Positions 7,127 to 18,242 of a stretch of DNA of 37,562 bases are shown here, piece after piece. The notes under the pieces were generated by a model, which saw nothing but the letters and a program-made list of their open reading frames with translations, had not been told where the DNA came from and did not search any database. The number at the start of each line of letters is the position of its first letter. The first letter of the stretch is position 1. A program made the translations under genes and the position numbers. This DNA comes from Comamonadaceae bacterium (GTDB lineage Bacteria; Pseudomonadota; Gammaproteobacteria; Burkholderiales; Burkholderiaceae_C), in assembly GCA_947448745.1 (NCBI GenBank), contig CANFOQ010000028.1:1-37562 (forward strand), in the 5' to 3' direction.

Positions 7127-8619
7127 TGTTGCAAATGCACTCGCCTGAACAAGCCGCGCAGTGGTTGCGTGGGTTGGTGCAAGGCAACTTGCAATCGGAC
7201 AGCCGCATGGTTCGGCAAGGCGATGGCTTTTTCGCCTGGGTGGGGGAAACAACAGATGCACGCCACCACGTGTTGCAAGCTTGGCAGCAAGGTGCAGCGG
7301 CCTGTTTGGTTGAGGCCGAAGGCATCGAAGCCTTTGAAGCCGTCAATGATTTGGCACTGCACGATGTGCCCATTGGATGCATGGCACAACTCAAGGCCCA
7401 CAGTGGATTGATTGCTGATGCGTATCACGAGTCACCCAGTCGCCAATTGAAGATGCTGGCAGTGACTGGCACCAACGGCAAAACATCCACCGCTTGGTGG
7501 CTGGCACAGGCGCTCACCAAACTGGGTGAACCCTGCACCTTGGTCGGCACGCTGGGCTTGGGCCGGCCGGGTGACATGCACAACACCGGTTTGACCACGC
7601 CCAATCCCTTGCAATTGCAACAGCAGCTGCGCCATTGGGTAGATGAAGGCGTCCACGCTTGTGCCATTGAAGCCTCTTCCATCGGTTTGGTCGAGCACCG
7701 CTTAGAGGGTGTTCAATTTCGCACCGCCATCTTCACCAATTTCAGCCAAGACCATCTGGATTACCACGGCGACATGGCGAGCTACTGGGCGGCCAAACAA
7801 CGCTTGTTCGATTGGCCTGACTTGAAAGCCGCGGTGGTGAATTTGGACGACCCTGTAGCCGCTGTCTTGATGGCGCACCTCAAGTTGCGCCCTGAAGTGA
7901 AGGTGTGGACCGTGTCTATGCAAGCGCCTGCTGATGTGGTGGCGCGCCATGTGCAAACCGTGGCCGATGGCGTGCAGTTCGACGTGGTCGAAGCGGGGCT
8001 CACTATCCCCATGCGCAGTCAAGCCTTGGGTGACTTCAATGTATTGAACTTGTTGGGCGTCATTGCCGCCTTGCGCGACCTGGGTTTCAGCTTGCAACAA
8101 GCTGTTCAGGCTTGCCAAGATTTGCAAGCCGTGCCTGGGCGCATGCAGCGCATCGGCAAACCGCATCAGCCCGCTGTGGTGGTGGACTATGCCCACACCC
8201 CAGATGCGGTGGACAAAGCCTTGCAAGCCTTGCGTCCTTGGGCGCGTGCCCGAGGAGGCCGTGTGCTGTGCATCCTGGGTTGTGGCGGCAACCGCGACAC
8301 CAGCAAGCGTGCACCCATGGCCCGCATGGCCGAACAAGGGGCCGATGTGGTCTGCCTGACCAGCGACAACCCACGGCAAGAAGACCCGCAGCACATCTTG
8401 ACGCAGATGCGCGAAGGATTGCAGCAGCCAGAACAAGTGATGCAATTGGTCGATCGGGCCCAAGCTATCGCACAAGTGATTCAGATGGCGCAGTCCGAAG
8501 ATGTGGTGTTGATCGCCGGCAAAGGCCACGAAACCTACCAAGAAATTCAAGGCGTGAAGCACGGCTTCTCTGATATGGACCACGCCGAGTTGGCCCTGCA
8601 CAAATGGAGGGTGGCATGA
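7126..8619 (+). CDS. murE: UDP-MurNAc-L-Ala-D-Glu:meso-DAP ligase MurE
   Basis: A 497-residue cytoplasmic Mur ligase that adds the third stem residue. Seen: the ATP-binding loop TGTNGKTST, the central-domain FTNFSQDHLDYHG motif, VVVDYAHTPDAVDKAL, and DNPR within TSDNPRQEDP, which marks specificity for meso-diaminopimelate rather than lysine; GKGHETYQ is near the end. The ATG at 7126 shares one base with the ftsI stop; the in-frame TTG one codon earlier is less likely. It ends in a four-base overlap with murF. Confidence 0.96.
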   Translation: MLQMHSPEQAAQWLRGLVQGNLQSDSRMVRQGDGFFAWVGETTDARHHVLQAWQQGAAACLVEAEGIEAFEAVNDLALHDVPIGCMAQLKAHSGLIADAYHESPSRQLKMLAVTGTNGKTSTAWWLAQALTKLGEPCTLVGTLGLGRPGDMHNTGLTTPNPLQLQQQLRHWVDEGVHACAIEASSIGLVEHRLEGVQFRTAIFTNFSQDHLDYHGDMASYWAAKQRLFDWPDLKAAVVNLDDPVAAVLMAHLKLRPEVKVWTVSMQAPADVVARHVQTVADGVQFDVVEAGLTIPMRSQALGDFNVLNLLGVIAALRDLGFSLQQAVQACQDLQAVPGRMQRIGKPHQPAVVVDYAHTPDAVDKALQALRPWARARGGRVLCILGCGGNRDTSKRAPMARMAEQGADVVCLTSDNPRQEDPQHILTQMREGLQQPEQVMQLVDRAQAIAQVIQMAQSEDVVLIAGKGHETYQEIQGVKHGFSDMDHAELALHKWRVA

Positions 8620-10028
8620 CAGCCATGAACCTCAGTTTGGCGCAACTGCACCAATGGTTGCCGGGCAGCCAATTGGTGGGCGACCCCCATCTGATGGTGG
8701 CGCGTGTGCATACCGACAGCCGCAGCGTGCAAGCTGATGACTTGTTTGTCGCCTTAAAGGGTGAGCGTTTTGATGCCCACGACTACCTGGGCAGTTTGCC
8801 AACGCAAGGTGTGAAAGCTGCGATTGCAGAGCATGGTTTGGCTGAAGCTGGATTGATGGGCTTGGAAGTCGCCGACACCAAACAAGCCTTGGGTCAATTG
8901 GCCCATGCTTGGCGCATGCAATTTGACTTGCCATTGATTGCAGTCACAGGCAGCAACGGCAAAACCACGGTCACGCAAATGATTGCGAGCATCTTGCGCG
9001 TGTGGCAAGGCGATGCATCCCTGGCCACGCAAGGCAATTTCAACAACGACATTGGAATGCCACTCACCTTGTTGCGTTTGCGGTCAACACATCGCGTGGC
9101 CGTCCTCGAGTTGGGGATGAACCATCCAGGTGAAATTGCGCAACTGACAGCATGGGCGGCACCCACGGTGGGCATGGTCAACAACGCCCAACGCGAACAC
9201 CAAGAATTCATGCAAAGTGTGGAAGCAGTCGCCCTGGAAAACGGTGCCGTATTCCAAGCCTTGTCTGAGGATGGGTGGGCGGTTTTTCCTGCCAGTGATG
9301 CGCATCAATCAATCTGGCGCAGCATGGCAGCACAGCACCATGTCATGGATTTCGGATCTGACGCTGCGGCCGTGAAAGTGTTGCAAGCCGATTGGCAAAC
9401 AAACCACTGGCAGTTGCGATTGCAAACGCCGCAGGGTGAAGTGGCGTGCAGCCTGCAGCTGGCTGGTCTGCACAATGTGCACAACGCCATGGCCGCTTGT
9501 GCCAGCGCCATGGCAGCGGGTGCACCTTTGCAGGCCATCACCCAAGGCTTGTCGAGCTTCGAAGCGGTCAGCGGCCGCTCGCGCAGCATGCCCCTGCAAA
9601 CCGAAGGGCACAACTACACCTTGATTGACGATACCTACAACGCCAACCCTGATTCCGTCCGTGCAGCCATTGATTTGTTGGCACAGTCCCAAGGACCGCG
9701 TTTGTTGGTGCTGGGCGACATGGGTGAAGTCGGAGAGCAAGGGCCACAGTTTCACCAAGAAGTGGGTGCCTATGCAAAGTCTTGTGGTGTCGATCAACTG
9801 TTCACCCTGGGTGAACTTTGTCGGCACAGCGCCCAGGCCTTCAACGGGGCCCAGCATTTCGACAACATGGACACCTTGCAACGACAAGTGATCAGCACGG
9901 TCAAACACATGGCCACCGTGTTGGTGAAAGGTTCGCGCTTCATGCGCATGGAGCGCGTGGTGCAAGCCCTGCAAGCGGCTCATCCAACGGCAGCAACGCT
10001 GCCCCACAAGGAGGCGTCATGCTGCTGA
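8616..10028 (+). CDS. murF: UDP-MurNAc-tripeptide:D-Ala-D-Ala ligase MurF
   Basis: A 470-residue Mur ligase that adds the D-Ala-D-Ala dipeptide to complete the UDP-MurNAc-pentapeptide. Seen: an N-terminal substrate-binding domain with [13 protein letters not shown] sequence, ATP loop [13 protein letters not shown], the motif [17 protein letters not shown], and [11 protein letters not shown]. The ATG at 8616 is chosen because GGAGGG (8606-8611) lies just upstream and it gives the usual ATGA overlap with murE. An ATG at 8604 would place that ribosome binding site inside the gene, and an ATG at 8625 is also possible. It overlaps mraY by ten bases. Confidence 0.95.
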   Translation: MTAMNLSLAQLHQWLPGSQLVGDPHLMVARVHTDSRSVQADDLFVALKGERFDAHDYLGSLPTQGVKAAIAEHGLAEAGLMGLEVADTKQALGQLAHAWRMQFDLPLIAVTGSNGKTTVTQMIASILRVWQGDASLATQGNFNNDIGMPLTLLRLRSTHRVAVLELGMNHPGEIAQLTAWAAPTVGMVNNAQREHQEFMQSVEAVALENGAVFQALSEDGWAVFPASDAHQSIWRSMAAQHHVMDFGSDAAAVKVLQADWQTNHWQLRLQTPQGEVACSLQLAGLHNVHNAMAACASAMAAGAPLQAITQGLSSFEAVSGRSRSMPLQTEGHNYTLIDDTYNANPDSVRAAIDLLAQSQGPRLLVLGDMGEVGEQGPQFHQEVGAYAKSCGVDQLFTLGELCRHSAQAFNGAQHFDNMDTLQRQVISTVKHMATVLVKGSRFMRMERVVQALQAAHPTAATLPHKEASCC

Positions 10029-11197
10029 GTTTGGCCCAATGGTTGCAAAGCATGTCTCCCGAGTATGGCTATTTGCGGGTGTTCCAGTACCTGACCTTTC
10101 GTGCTGTGATGGCGGCGATGACGGCGTTGTTGATTGGATTGGCCGCAGGGCCAGCCGTGATTCGCAAACTCACGGCATTGAAGATCGGTCAACCCATTCG
10201 CGGCTATGGCATCGAAGCCCACTTGAGCAAATCAGGCACGCCCACCATGGGGGGTGTGCTCATCCTGTTGTCGATCTTTCTGTCCACGCTCATGTGGGTG
10301 GATTTGTCCAACCGGTTTGTTTGGATTGTGCTGCTCGTGACCATGGGTTTTGGGGCCATCGGTTGGGTGGACGATTGGCGCAAAGTGGTCAACAAAGACC
10401 CAGAAGGCATGCCTTCACGCGAAAAATACCTGTGGCAATCGCTCATTGGTTTGTTGGCGGCGCTGTACTTGGTGTTCAGCATCTCCGAGGTCAGCAACAT
10501 GCGGGTTTTGGAGTTGTTCTTCAGTTGGGTGCGTTCCGGTTTCGATGTGAATCTGCCACCCCAGGCCGGTTTGTTGGTGCCATTCTTCAAAGAAATCAGT
10601 TACCCCTTGGGCGTGCTCGGCTTTGTCATCCTCACCTATTTGGTCATCGTCGGCTCCAGCAATGCGGTCAACCTGACCGATGGGCTCGACGGTTTGGCCA
10701 TCATGCCAGTGGTCATGGTGGGCTCCGCATTGGGCGTCTTTGCTTATGCTGCTGGTAGCGCGGTGTATTCCAAATATTTATTCTTTCCACACATTGCTGG
10801 CGCTGGTGAGTTGTTGGTTTTTTGCGCCGCCATCGCGGGTGCAGGCTTGGCCTTTTTGTGGTTCAACACCCACCCAGCACAAGTGTTCATGGGCGATGTT
10901 GGTGCGCTGGGATTGGGTGCAGCCTTGGGCACCATCGCAGTCATCGTTCGACAAGAAATTGTGCTGGCCATCATGGGTGGCATTTTTGTGGCTGAAGCCT
11001 TGTCGGTGATGCTGCAAGTCAGTTATTTCAAATACACCAAACGCAAATATGGCGAAGGACGGCGCATCTTGAAGATGGCACCGTTACACCACCATTTTGA
11101 GAAAACGGGTTGGAAAGAAACCCAGGTGGTGGTGCGCTTTTGGATCATCACCATGTTGTTGTGTTTGGTGGGTTTGTCCACCTTGAAACTGCGTTGA
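10019..11197 (+). CDS. mraY: Phospho-MurNAc-pentapeptide transferase MraY
   Basis: A 392-residue polytopic membrane enzyme that transfers phospho-MurNAc-pentapeptide to undecaprenyl phosphate to form lipid I. Seen: many hydrophobic helices (about ten) and the family motifs SGTPTMGG, the Asp pair in [22 protein letters not shown] and the cytoplasmic [11 protein letters not shown] loop. These contain the Mg2+-binding and catalytic aspartates. The ATG at 10019 follows AAGGAGG (10008-10014) and lies inside the end of murF, giving a ten-base overlap. The family usually has about 360-390 residues. Confidence 0.97.
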   Translation: MLLSLAQWLQSMSPEYGYLRVFQYLTFRAVMAAMTALLIGLAAGPAVIRKLTALKIGQPIRGYGIEAHLSKSGTPTMGGVLILLSIFLSTLMWVDLSNRFVWIVLLVTMGFGAIGWVDDWRKVVNKDPEGMPSREKYLWQSLIGLLAALYLVFSISEVSNMRVLELFFSWVRSGFDVNLPPQAGLLVPFFKEISYPLGVLGFVILTYLVIVGSSNAVNLTDGLDGLAIMPVVMVGSALGVFAYAAGSAVYSKYLFFPHIAGAGELLVFCAAIAGAGLAFLWFNTHPAQVFMGDVGALGLGAALGTIAVIVRQEIVLAIMGGIFVAEALSVMLQVSYFKYTKRKYGEGRRILKMAPLHHHFEKTGWKETQVVVRFWIITMLLCLVGLSTLKLR

Positions 11198-11199
11198 AC

Positions 11200-12693
11200 A
11201 TGAACATGCTGCAAGACCATCACATCTTGATCCTGGGCTTGGGTGACTCCGGCTTGGCCATGGTGCGCTGGTGTGTTTTGCAAGGTGCGCAAGTCACTGT
11301 GGTTGACACCCGTTCAGAGGCACCTGGACGGGCTGCTTTGCAAGCCGAAGGTTTGTCAGTGAACCTCAAAACGCAGGCATTCACAGAAGATTTGTTGGAA
11401 GACCATTCGTTGCGGGCGGTGTTCAAAAGCCCAGGTCTGAGCCCTGAACAAGTGGCGCCGGTCTGGCGTGCCGCCCAAGCGCGCGGATTGTGGGTGGGCA
11501 CTGAACTCAGTTTGTTTGCCCATGCACTGCGTCAGTTGAAAGAAGCCCAAGGCTACCAACCCCAGGTGTTGGCCATCACGGGCACCAATGGCAAAACCAC
11601 TGTCACCAGCCTCACGGGCTTGTTGGTGGCGCGCGCTGGACGCAAAGTGGCGGTGGCCGGCAACATCGGTCCCACGTTGTTGGATACCTTGCGCGAACAA
11701 CTGCTCGATTTGCCCGAGGTGTGGGTGTTGGAACTCTCAAGTTTCCAACTCGATGGTGTGACTGAATTTGAGCCCACGGCGGCTTGCATCTTGAACTTGA
11801 CGCAAGACCATTTGGATTGGCATCCCGACATGAGCGCCTATGGGCAAGCCAAGGCCCATGTGTGGGGAACGCAGGCCGTGGGTGTGTTGCCGCGCAACGA
11901 TGACGCGGTCATGGCCTTGTGGCCGACAGACAGCACAGACAAGAAAGTGTTGCCGCGTGCGCGCATTGCTTTTGGTGCTGACTTGCCGCAAGCCCCGGGT
12001 GATTTCGGCTTGTCTGTTGAAAATGGCATGACCTGGTTGGTGCGTGCCGCACCCTCAGAAGAGCCCACGGGCAAACGTGGCAAGGTGTTGGATGAAGAGT
12101 TGCACATCCATCGTTTGATGCCCGCAGATGCCTTGCGTATTCGGGGACAACACAATGCTTTGAACGCCTTGGCGGCGTTGGCCCTGGCCTGCACTTGTTG
12201 CAACAGCTTGGCACCCTTGCTCCATGGTTTGCGTGAATACACCGGTGAACCGCACCGCTTGTCATCGGTGGCCATCGTCAACGACATCGAGTATGTGGAC
12301 GACAGCAAAGGCACCAATGTGGGTGCCACCGTGGCCGCCATCAACAGCTTGGGAGCGGATCGCAAATTGGTGGTCATTTTGGGTGGTGAAGGCAAGGGTC
12401 AAGATTTCACGCCGCTCACAGAACCGGTCACGGCGCATGTGCGCGCGATCGTGTTGATCGGCAAAGATGCAGGCTTGTTGGCGCAAGCTTTGGCCATCAC
12501 CGGTGTGCCGCAGCACCGCGCCGAAGACATGGCACAGGCCGTGACCATGGCCACCGATGCCGCGCAAACGGGTGACGCCGTGTTGTTGTCGCCAGCATGT
12601 GCCAGCTTGGACATGTACAGCAACTATGTCGCCAGAGCGCAAGCCTTCTTAGATGCGGTGCAAGCGCACAGTTTGATGGAGGGCGTTGCATGA
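11200..12693 (+). CDS. murD: UDP-MurNAc-L-alanine:D-glutamate ligase MurD
   Basis: A 497-residue Mur ligase adding D-glutamate. Seen: a Rossmann-type start [21 protein letters not shown] loop [45 protein letters not shown], and [13 protein letters not shown]. It is about 55 residues longer than the E. coli enzyme; part of the extra length lies around residues 280-315 in a charged stretch. The start may be ATG 11200 or ATG 11206; the first is listed. It lies two bases after mraY and overlaps ftsW by four bases. Confidence 0.95.
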   Translation: MNMLQDHHILILGLGDSGLAMVRWCVLQGAQVTVVDTRSEAPGRAALQAEGLSVNLKTQAFTEDLLEDHSLRAVFKSPGLSPEQVAPVWRAAQARGLWVGTELSLFAHALRQLKEAQGYQPQVLAITGTNGKTTVTSLTGLLVARAGRKVAVAGNIGPTLLDTLREQLLDLPEVWVLELSSFQLDGVTEFEPTAACILNLTQDHLDWHPDMSAYGQAKAHVWGTQAVGVLPRNDDAVMALWPTDSTDKKVLPRARIAFGADLPQAPGDFGLSVENGMTWLVRAAPSEEPTGKRGKVLDEELHIHRLMPADALRIRGQHNALNALAALALACTCCNSLAPLLHGLREYTGEPHRLSSVAIVNDIEYVDDSKGTNVGATVAAINSLGADRKLVVILGGEGKGQDFTPLTEPVTAHVRAIVLIGKDAGLLAQALAITGVPQHRAEDMAQAVTMATDAAQTGDAVLLSPACASLDMYSNYVARAQAFLDAVQAHSLMEGVA

Positions 12694-13955
12694 GCGAAGC
12701 CAACATCAGTTGGGGAGATCGTTTGAGCATGTGGGTTGGCAACAAACCCAAGAACAGCATCGATGCCTTACCAGTGCGGGTGCATGGTCAGCAGTTCAGC
12801 ACAGGAGCGGCCCCGGGCAGCATCAAAGGTTTTGACCAGTCGTTGATTTGGGCGATTGGCGGCTTGTTGATGTGGGGCATGGTGATGGTGTATTCAGCCT
12901 CGATTGCGCTGAACGACAACGCCCAATCCAGTGGTTTTTCACAAACCCAGTTTTTGATTCGCCATGTTTTGTCCTTGGGCATTGGCTTCATTGCGGCATT
13001 GCTGGTGTTTCAAGTGCCCATGGACACCTGGGAAAAAATCGCGCCTTGGGTGTTCATCGCTTCCATTGTGTTGCTGATCTTGGTATTGATGCCTTTCATC
13101 GGCAAAAGTGTCAATGGTGCGCGTCGTTGGATTGGGTTTGGCTTCATGAATTTCCAACCATCCGAGTTGGCGAAATTGGGCACGCTCTTGTATGCCGCCG
13201 ACTACATGGTGCGCAAGATGGACGTGAAAGAAAAATTCTTCAAAGCGGTCACGCCCATGGGCATTGCCATTGCCGTGGTGGGATCCTTGTTGCTCTTAGA
13301 GCCGGACATGGGTGCGTTTTTGGTGATCGCGGTGATTGCCATGGGCATTTTGTTTTTAGGTGGCGTCAATGCCCGCATGTTCTTGGTCATCACGGCCATC
13401 TTGCTGGTGGCGTTTGGTCTGATGATTGCCTTGTCACCCTGGCGGCGTGAGCGCATCTTTGCGTACCTTGATCCCTTTGGTGCCGACTATGCCTTGGGCA
13501 AGGGTTATCAGTTGTCGCATTCCTTGATCGCGATTGGTCGAGGCGAGATATTTGGCGTGGGCTTGGGTGGCAGTGTGGAAAAACTGCATTGGCTGCCCGA
13601 AGCGCATACCGATTTTTTACTCGCCGTCATCGGTGAAGAATTTGGCTTGGTCGGCGTGGTCATCGTCATCGGTGTCTTCATGTGGCTGACACGACGCATC
13701 ATGTTCATTGGTCGCAACGCGATTGCCATGGACCGGGTGTTTTCAGGTTTGGTGGCGCAGGGCGTGGGCATTTGGATGGGCTTCCAAGCCTTCATCAACA
13801 TGGGCGTGAACCTGGGTGCATTGCCTACCAAGGGCCTGACCTTGCCGCTCATGAGTTATGGCGGTTCAGCAATCTTGCTGAATTTGGTTGCATTGGCCAT
13901 TGTGCTCAGGGTGGACTATGAAAACCGCTTGTTGTCCCATGGAGGTCGCGTATGA
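12690..13955 (+). CDS. ftsW: Septal peptidoglycan glycosyltransferase FtsW (SEDS family)
   Basis: A 421-residue integral membrane protein, about ten helices, that polymerises lipid II at the septum together with FtsI. Seen: [31 protein letters not shown], the large-loop signature [17 protein letters not shown], and the terminal [11 protein letters not shown] motif. The N-terminal cytoplasmic segment of about 45 residues is polar. The ATG at 12690 overlaps the murD stop and follows GGAGGG. FtsW rather than RodA is indicated by position in the dcw cluster; a separate rodA is at 26056. Confidence 0.96.
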   Translation: MSEANISWGDRLSMWVGNKPKNSIDALPVRVHGQQFSTGAAPGSIKGFDQSLIWAIGGLLMWGMVMVYSASIALNDNAQSSGFSQTQFLIRHVLSLGIGFIAALLVFQVPMDTWEKIAPWVFIASIVLLILVLMPFIGKSVNGARRWIGFGFMNFQPSELAKLGTLLYAADYMVRKMDVKEKFFKAVTPMGIAIAVVGSLLLLEPDMGAFLVIAVIAMGILFLGGVNARMFLVITAILLVAFGLMIALSPWRRERIFAYLDPFGADYALGKGYQLSHSLIAIGRGEIFGVGLGGSVEKLHWLPEAHTDFLLAVIGEEFGLVGVVIVIGVFMWLTRRIMFIGRNAIAMDRVFSGLVAQGVGIWMGFQAFINMGVNLGALPTKGLTLPLMSYGGSAILLNLVALAIVLRVDYENRLLSHGGRV

Positions 13956-15019
13956 ACACACGCACGGCCTTGGTGATGGCAGGTGGCACGGGTGGACACA
14001 TCTTTCCCGGATTGGCCGTGGCTGAAATGCTGCGCAACCAAGGCTGGCAAGTGCATTGGCTCGGTGCACCTGCACCCAGCATGGAAAGCCAATTGGTAAC
14101 GGGCAAAGACTTTGCTTTTGAAACCGTGAAGTTTGGCGGTGTGCGCGGCAAGGGCTTGCTGACCTTGGCGGTGTTGCCCATGCGTTTGTTGCAAGCGTTT
14201 TGGCAAAGCCTGCAAGTCATCCGCCGTTTGCGACCCGATGTCTTGGTGGGTTTGGGGGGTTACATCACGTTCCCCGGCGGCATGATGGGCGCGCTGATGG
14301 GCAAACCCCTGGTCTTGCATGAACAAAACTCAGTGGCTGGCATGGCCAACAAAGTGCTGGCCCATGTGGCGGATCGTGTATTGAGCACGTTCCCCAATGT
14401 CTTGCCCAAGGCGCAATGGGTGGGCAACCCCATGCGTGACGCTTTCTTGAACCAAGACACGCCCGAAAAACGTTTTGCGCCTAGGGCAGGCCCTTTGCGC
14501 GTGGTGGTGGTGGGTGGCAGTTTGGGTGCTCAAGCTTTGAACAGTTGTGTGCCGCAAGCCTTGGCACGCATGCCCGCAGATCAACGGCCGCAAGTGCTGC
14601 ATCAAGGTGGTGCCAAACATCTGCAAACATTGCAAGAAAACTATGCCCAAGCTGGCGTGGAGGCCACCTTGGTGTCTTTCATTGATGACACCGCCAGTGC
14701 GTTTGCTGCGGCCGATTTGGTGATATGCCGTGCAGGGGCCAGCACAGTCAGTGAATTGGCTGCCGTGGGCGTTGCTGCATTGCTGGTGCCCTTTCCCCAT
14801 GCTGTTGATGATCACCAAACGGTGAATGCACAATTTTTGAGTGCGCAGGAAGCCGGGTGGCTGATGCCCCAACACAGTTTGACGCCGCAAGCATTGGCTG
14901 ACTTCTTGCAGGGCCTCAACCGTCCTCGCTTGTTGCAAGCAGCCAGCAAAGCCTACGGTTTGCGCAAAACAAATGCAGCTGCCGATGTGGTGCGAGCTTG
15001 CGAGGAGGTGCTGGTATGA
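13952..15019 (+). CDS. murG: UDP-GlcNAc:undecaprenyl-PP-MurNAc-pentapeptide transferase MurG
   Basis: A 355-residue peripheral GT28 glycosyltransferase on the inner face of the membrane that converts lipid I to lipid II. Seen: the glycine-rich [59 protein letters not shown], and the UDP-GlcNAc-binding [15 protein letters not shown] with [14 protein letters not shown]. Length is normal. It overlaps ftsW and murC by four bases each. Confidence 0.97.
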   Translation: MNTRTALVMAGGTGGHIFPGLAVAEMLRNQGWQVHWLGAPAPSMESQLVTGKDFAFETVKFGGVRGKGLLTLAVLPMRLLQAFWQSLQVIRRLRPDVLVGLGGYITFPGGMMGALMGKPLVLHEQNSVAGMANKVLAHVADRVLSTFPNVLPKAQWVGNPMRDAFLNQDTPEKRFAPRAGPLRVVVVGGSLGAQALNSCVPQALARMPADQRPQVLHQGGAKHLQTLQENYAQAGVEATLVSFIDDTASAFAAADLVICRAGASTVSELAAVGVAALLVPFPHAVDDHQTVNAQFLSAQEAGWLMPQHSLTPQALADFLQGLNRPRLLQAASKAYGLRKTNAAADVVRACEEVLV

Positions 15020-16449
15020 AGCACGCCATCAGTCATGTGCACTTTGTCGGCATCGGTGGTGCGGGCATGAGTGGCATCGCCGAAATTTTGCACAACCTCG
15101 GCTACACCGTATCGGGTTCAGATATGGCAGATGGTCCGGTGCTGCGACGCTTGCAGGCCATGGGCATTCGCACGCAGGTGGGCCATGATGCCGCCCACAT
15201 CGCTGGTGCTGGCGCAGTGGTCACCTCGACTGCGGTGCAAGCAGACAACCCGGAAGTGGTGGCGGCACATCGAAAGCTGGTGCCCGTGGTGCCACGCGCC
15301 GTGATGTTGGCCGAGCTGATGCGATTGAAGCAAGGCATTGCGATTGCAGGCACGCATGGCAAAACCACCACCACCAGTTTGGTGGCCAGTGTTTTGGCTG
15401 CCGCCCACATGGACCCCACCTTTGTCATTGGCGGTCGATTGATCAGCGCAGGTGCCAATGCCAAGCTGGGATCGGGGGATTACATCGTGGTTGAAGCCGA
15501 TGAATCGGACGCCTCCTTCTTGAACCTGAATCCAATTTTGTCGGTCGTCACCAACATTGATGCTGACCACATGGACACCTACGGCCATGACTTCAACAAA
15601 CTCAAGGGCGCTTTCATTGAGTTTTTGCACCGCATGCCTTTTTACGGTGCGGCTGTGCTTTGCGTGGACGACCCGGTGCTGAGCAGCATTTTTCCGGATG
15701 TATCGCGTCCCATCACCAGCTACGGTTTGTCCGAGCAAGCCCAGGTGCGTGCCATGGATGTGAAAGCCGTGGGCGCACGCATGCAGTTTCGCGTGTCGCG
15801 AAGCAACGGCATCACCTTGCCTGAATTGAACATCGATTTGAACTTGCCCGGTGTGCACAACGTGCGTAACGCTTTGGCAGCGATTGCCGTGGCAGTGGAA
15901 TTGAATGTGCCCGATGCAGCCGTGGTGCAAGCCTTGGCTGAATTCAAAGGGGTTGGTCGGCGCTTCCAAAACCACGGCAAGCAAGTGGCTGCAGATGGTG
16001 GTCAATACACCTTGATCGAAGACTATGGCCACCATCCGGTGGAATTGGCCGCCACCATCGAGGCGGCGCGTGGTGCATACCCTGATCGACGATTGGTCTT
16101 GGCTTTCCAACCACACCGCTACACCCGTACCCGTGATTGTTTTGAAGACTTTGTGCAAGTGTTGCGCTTGGCCGATGTGGTCTGGCTCACCGAGGTGTAT
16201 GCCGCTGGCGAAGAACCGATTGCAGCTGCCGATGGCCGAGCCTTGGCCCATGCTTTGCGCGTGGCCGGCCAGCAAGAACTGGTCTTTGCACAAGACTTGG
16301 TGCAGTTGGAAGACCTTCTTCGCCACAACACCAAGGATGGCGATGTGGTGATGTGCATGGGTGCGGGCACGATTGGCCAATTGCCGGCCCGCATCTTGGC
16401 CAACAGCACAGGGAACACAAAACCCAAATTGCAGGTGGTTCGACCATGA
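15016..16449 (+). CDS. murC: UDP-N-acetylmuramate:L-alanine ligase MurC
   Basis: A 477-residue cytoplasmic ligase adding the first stem residue. Seen: [16 protein letters not shown] at the N-terminus, ATP loop [38 protein letters not shown], the MurC-type [16 protein letters not shown], and [11 protein letters not shown]. The ATG at 15016 overlaps murG by four bases and is followed at once by the conserved N-terminus; the in-frame codon at 14998 is inside murG. A long open frame on the opposite strand is treated as a shadow of this gene's codon use. Confidence 0.97.
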   Translation: MKHAISHVHFVGIGGAGMSGIAEILHNLGYTVSGSDMADGPVLRRLQAMGIRTQVGHDAAHIAGAGAVVTSTAVQADNPEVVAAHRKLVPVVPRAVMLAELMRLKQGIAIAGTHGKTTTTSLVASVLAAAHMDPTFVIGGRLISAGANAKLGSGDYIVVEADESDASFLNLNPILSVVTNIDADHMDTYGHDFNKLKGAFIEFLHRMPFYGAAVLCVDDPVLSSIFPDVSRPITSYGLSEQAQVRAMDVKAVGARMQFRVSRSNGITLPELNIDLNLPGVHNVRNALAAIAVAVELNVPDAAVVQALAEFKGVGRRFQNHGKQVAADGGQYTLIEDYGHHPVELAATIEAARGAYPDRRLVLAFQPHRYTRTRDCFEDFVQVLRLADVVWLTEVYAAGEEPIAAADGRALAHALRVAGQQELVFAQDLVQLEDLLRHNTKDGDVVMCMGAGTIGQLPARILANSTGNTKPKLQVVRP

Positions 16450-17420
16450 AGCCATTTGACATCCACACCGCCAAAGTTGCCGTGCTGATGGGCGGCCATT
16501 CCGCAGAACGCGACATTTCGCTGATGTCGGGCAATGGTGTCTTGAAAGCATTGCAATCCTTGGGTGTGAACGCGCTCGCATTCGACCCTGCACAACACAG
16601 CTTGCAGTCCTTGCAGGACCAGGCTTTCAGCCACGCCTTCATCAGCCTGCATGGCCGACATGGGGAAGATGGCACGGTGCAAGGTGCATTGGAATTGATG
16701 GGCATTCCTTACACAGGCTCAGGCGTCATGGCCTCGGCCATGGCCATGGACAAACAACTCACCAAGCGCTTGTGGATGGCTGAAGGATTGTCCACACCGC
16801 CGGGTGTGTGGTTGCCACCGCATCTCCAAACGCCTGAACGCATTGCTCGCATTCCCGAAGAACTGGGCGTGCCCCTGATCGTCAAACCACCGCATGAAGG
16901 CTCGTCCATCGGCGTGAGCAAAGTACGCGATGCCAGTGACTTGCAAGCAGCTGTGGCACTGGCCATCCGGTACGACCCCGATTTGCTGTGTGAAGCCTTC
17001 ATCGAAGGTGAAGAAGTCACCTGCCCCGTTTTGGGAGAAGGACACAAAGCACAAGCCTTGCCCGTGGTGCGCATTGCAGCCCCTGCGGGCGCCTACGATT
17101 ACCAAAACAAATACTTCACCGATGCCGTGACCTACCACTGCCCAAGTGGCTTGCCAGCAGCAGAAGAAGCGGCGATTCAAGCCCTGAGTGTGGCGGCCTA
17201 TCAATCGCTGGGTTGCCGTGGTTGGGGGCGGGCCGACGTGATGATCCGTGCTTCTGACAGAAAACCCTTTTTGCTGGAAATGAACACCAGCCCCGGCATG
17301 ACCGACCACAGCCTGGTGCCCATGTCTGCGCGCGCAGCGGGCATCAGCTATCCCGCGTTGTGCTTGCAGATTTTGCAAACCGCCCGTTTGGACAGCCACC
17401 TGGGGGCATTGACAGCATGA
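16446..17420 (+). CDS. ddlB: D-alanine:D-alanine ligase DdlB
   Basis: A 324-residue ATP-grasp ligase making the D-Ala-D-Ala used by MurF. Seen: [66 protein letters not shown], and the C-terminal metal-binding [18 protein letters not shown]. The MNTSPGMT sequence with its preceding Glu matches D-Ala-D-Ala rather than D-Ala-D-Lac enzymes, although this distinction is soft. The ATG at 16446 overlaps the murC stop by four bases; its stop overlaps the ftsQ start. Confidence 0.96.
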   Translation: MKPFDIHTAKVAVLMGGHSAERDISLMSGNGVLKALQSLGVNALAFDPAQHSLQSLQDQAFSHAFISLHGRHGEDGTVQGALELMGIPYTGSGVMASAMAMDKQLTKRLWMAEGLSTPPGVWLPPHLQTPERIARIPEELGVPLIVKPPHEGSSIGVSKVRDASDLQAAVALAIRYDPDLLCEAFIEGEEVTCPVLGEGHKAQALPVVRIAAPAGAYDYQNKYFTDAVTYHCPSGLPAAEEAAIQALSVAAYQSLGCRGWGRADVMIRASDRKPFLLEMNTSPGMTDHSLVPMSARAAGISYPALCLQILQTARLDSHLGALTA

Positions 17421-18226
17421 ACATGCGCCACAACACCATGCGCGTGGAAACACCACCGCCTTTGGCATTGGATGTGCGAATGATGAACATCACCAGCATG
17501 TTGCTGATCGTGGGACTGGTGGCGGCCTGCGTGGGCGTGGTGCTGTGGTGGATGTTGCGGCATCCAGTGTTTGCCATTTCAGCCATCAACGTCCAAGGCG
17601 ATGTGGGGCACAACAACGAAGTGACCTTGCGGGCCAATGTGGTGCCGCGCCTGCAAGGCAGTTTTTTCACGGTCGATTTGGTGCAAGCACGTCAAGCTTT
17701 TGAAAACGTACCTTGGGTCCGGCAAGCCTTGGTACGGCGTGAATTTCCGAACCGCTTGAGTGTGGATTTATTCGAGCATGAACCGGTGGCTTATTGGGGC
17801 CATGAATCGGAGTCTCGCTTGGTGAACCGACAAGGTGAAGTGTTCAGTGCCAACTTTGGGGAACTCGACAACGAGGATTTACCGCATCTGCAAGGCCCCG
17901 ATGCCGAGTCAGCCCGTGTGTTGAAGATGTATGAGCAACTGTCGCCCGAATTTGAAAAATTGGCACTGCACATGCAAACTTTGGAATTGACTGCGCGTGG
18001 CAGTTGGCGTGCCCACATGAAAAATGGCGCGTCCTTGGAATTGGGACGCGGCAATGAAAGCGAAGTGATGGCCCGCGTGCAACGACTGACTCAAACATTG
18101 GCCCAGGTGAGCCAACGTTATGGGCGGCATGCACAAGCGCTGGAATCGGCAGATTTAAGACACGTCAATGGCTATGCCCTGCGTTTGCGGGGTGTGGGCA
18201 CTTTGGATTCGACGACAACAAGGTAA
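17417..18226 (+). CDS. ftsQ: Cell division protein FtsQ
   Basis: A 269-residue bitopic protein. A short cytoplasmic tail (to about residue 24) is followed by one transmembrane helix (about 25-48), then a POTRA domain with [10 protein letters not shown] and [19 protein letters not shown], and a FtsQ-type beta domain. FtsQ recruits FtsL/FtsB and contacts other divisome proteins. Conserved features include the [17 protein letters not shown] segment and EHEPVAYWG. It overlaps ddlB by four bases and ends 16 bases before ftsA. Confidence 0.94.
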   Translation: MNMRHNTMRVETPPPLALDVRMMNITSMLLIVGLVAACVGVVLWWMLRHPVFAISAINVQGDVGHNNEVTLRANVVPRLQGSFFTVDLVQARQAFENVPWVRQALVRREFPNRLSVDLFEHEPVAYWGHESESRLVNRQGEVFSANFGELDNEDLPHLQGPDAESARVLKMYEQLSPEFEKLALHMQTLELTARGSWRAHMKNGASLELGRGNESEVMARVQRLTQTLAQVSQRYGRHAQALESADLRHVNGYALRLRGVGTLDSTTTR

Positions 18227-18242
18227 GTACAAAGAGGTTTCC

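Noticed and set aside
15118..16593. A 491-codon open frame on the minus strand across murC and the start of ddlB
   Set aside because: It lies antisense to genes with full family motifs, shows His/Gln-rich low-complexity translation typical of a shadow frame, and has no recognisable domain.
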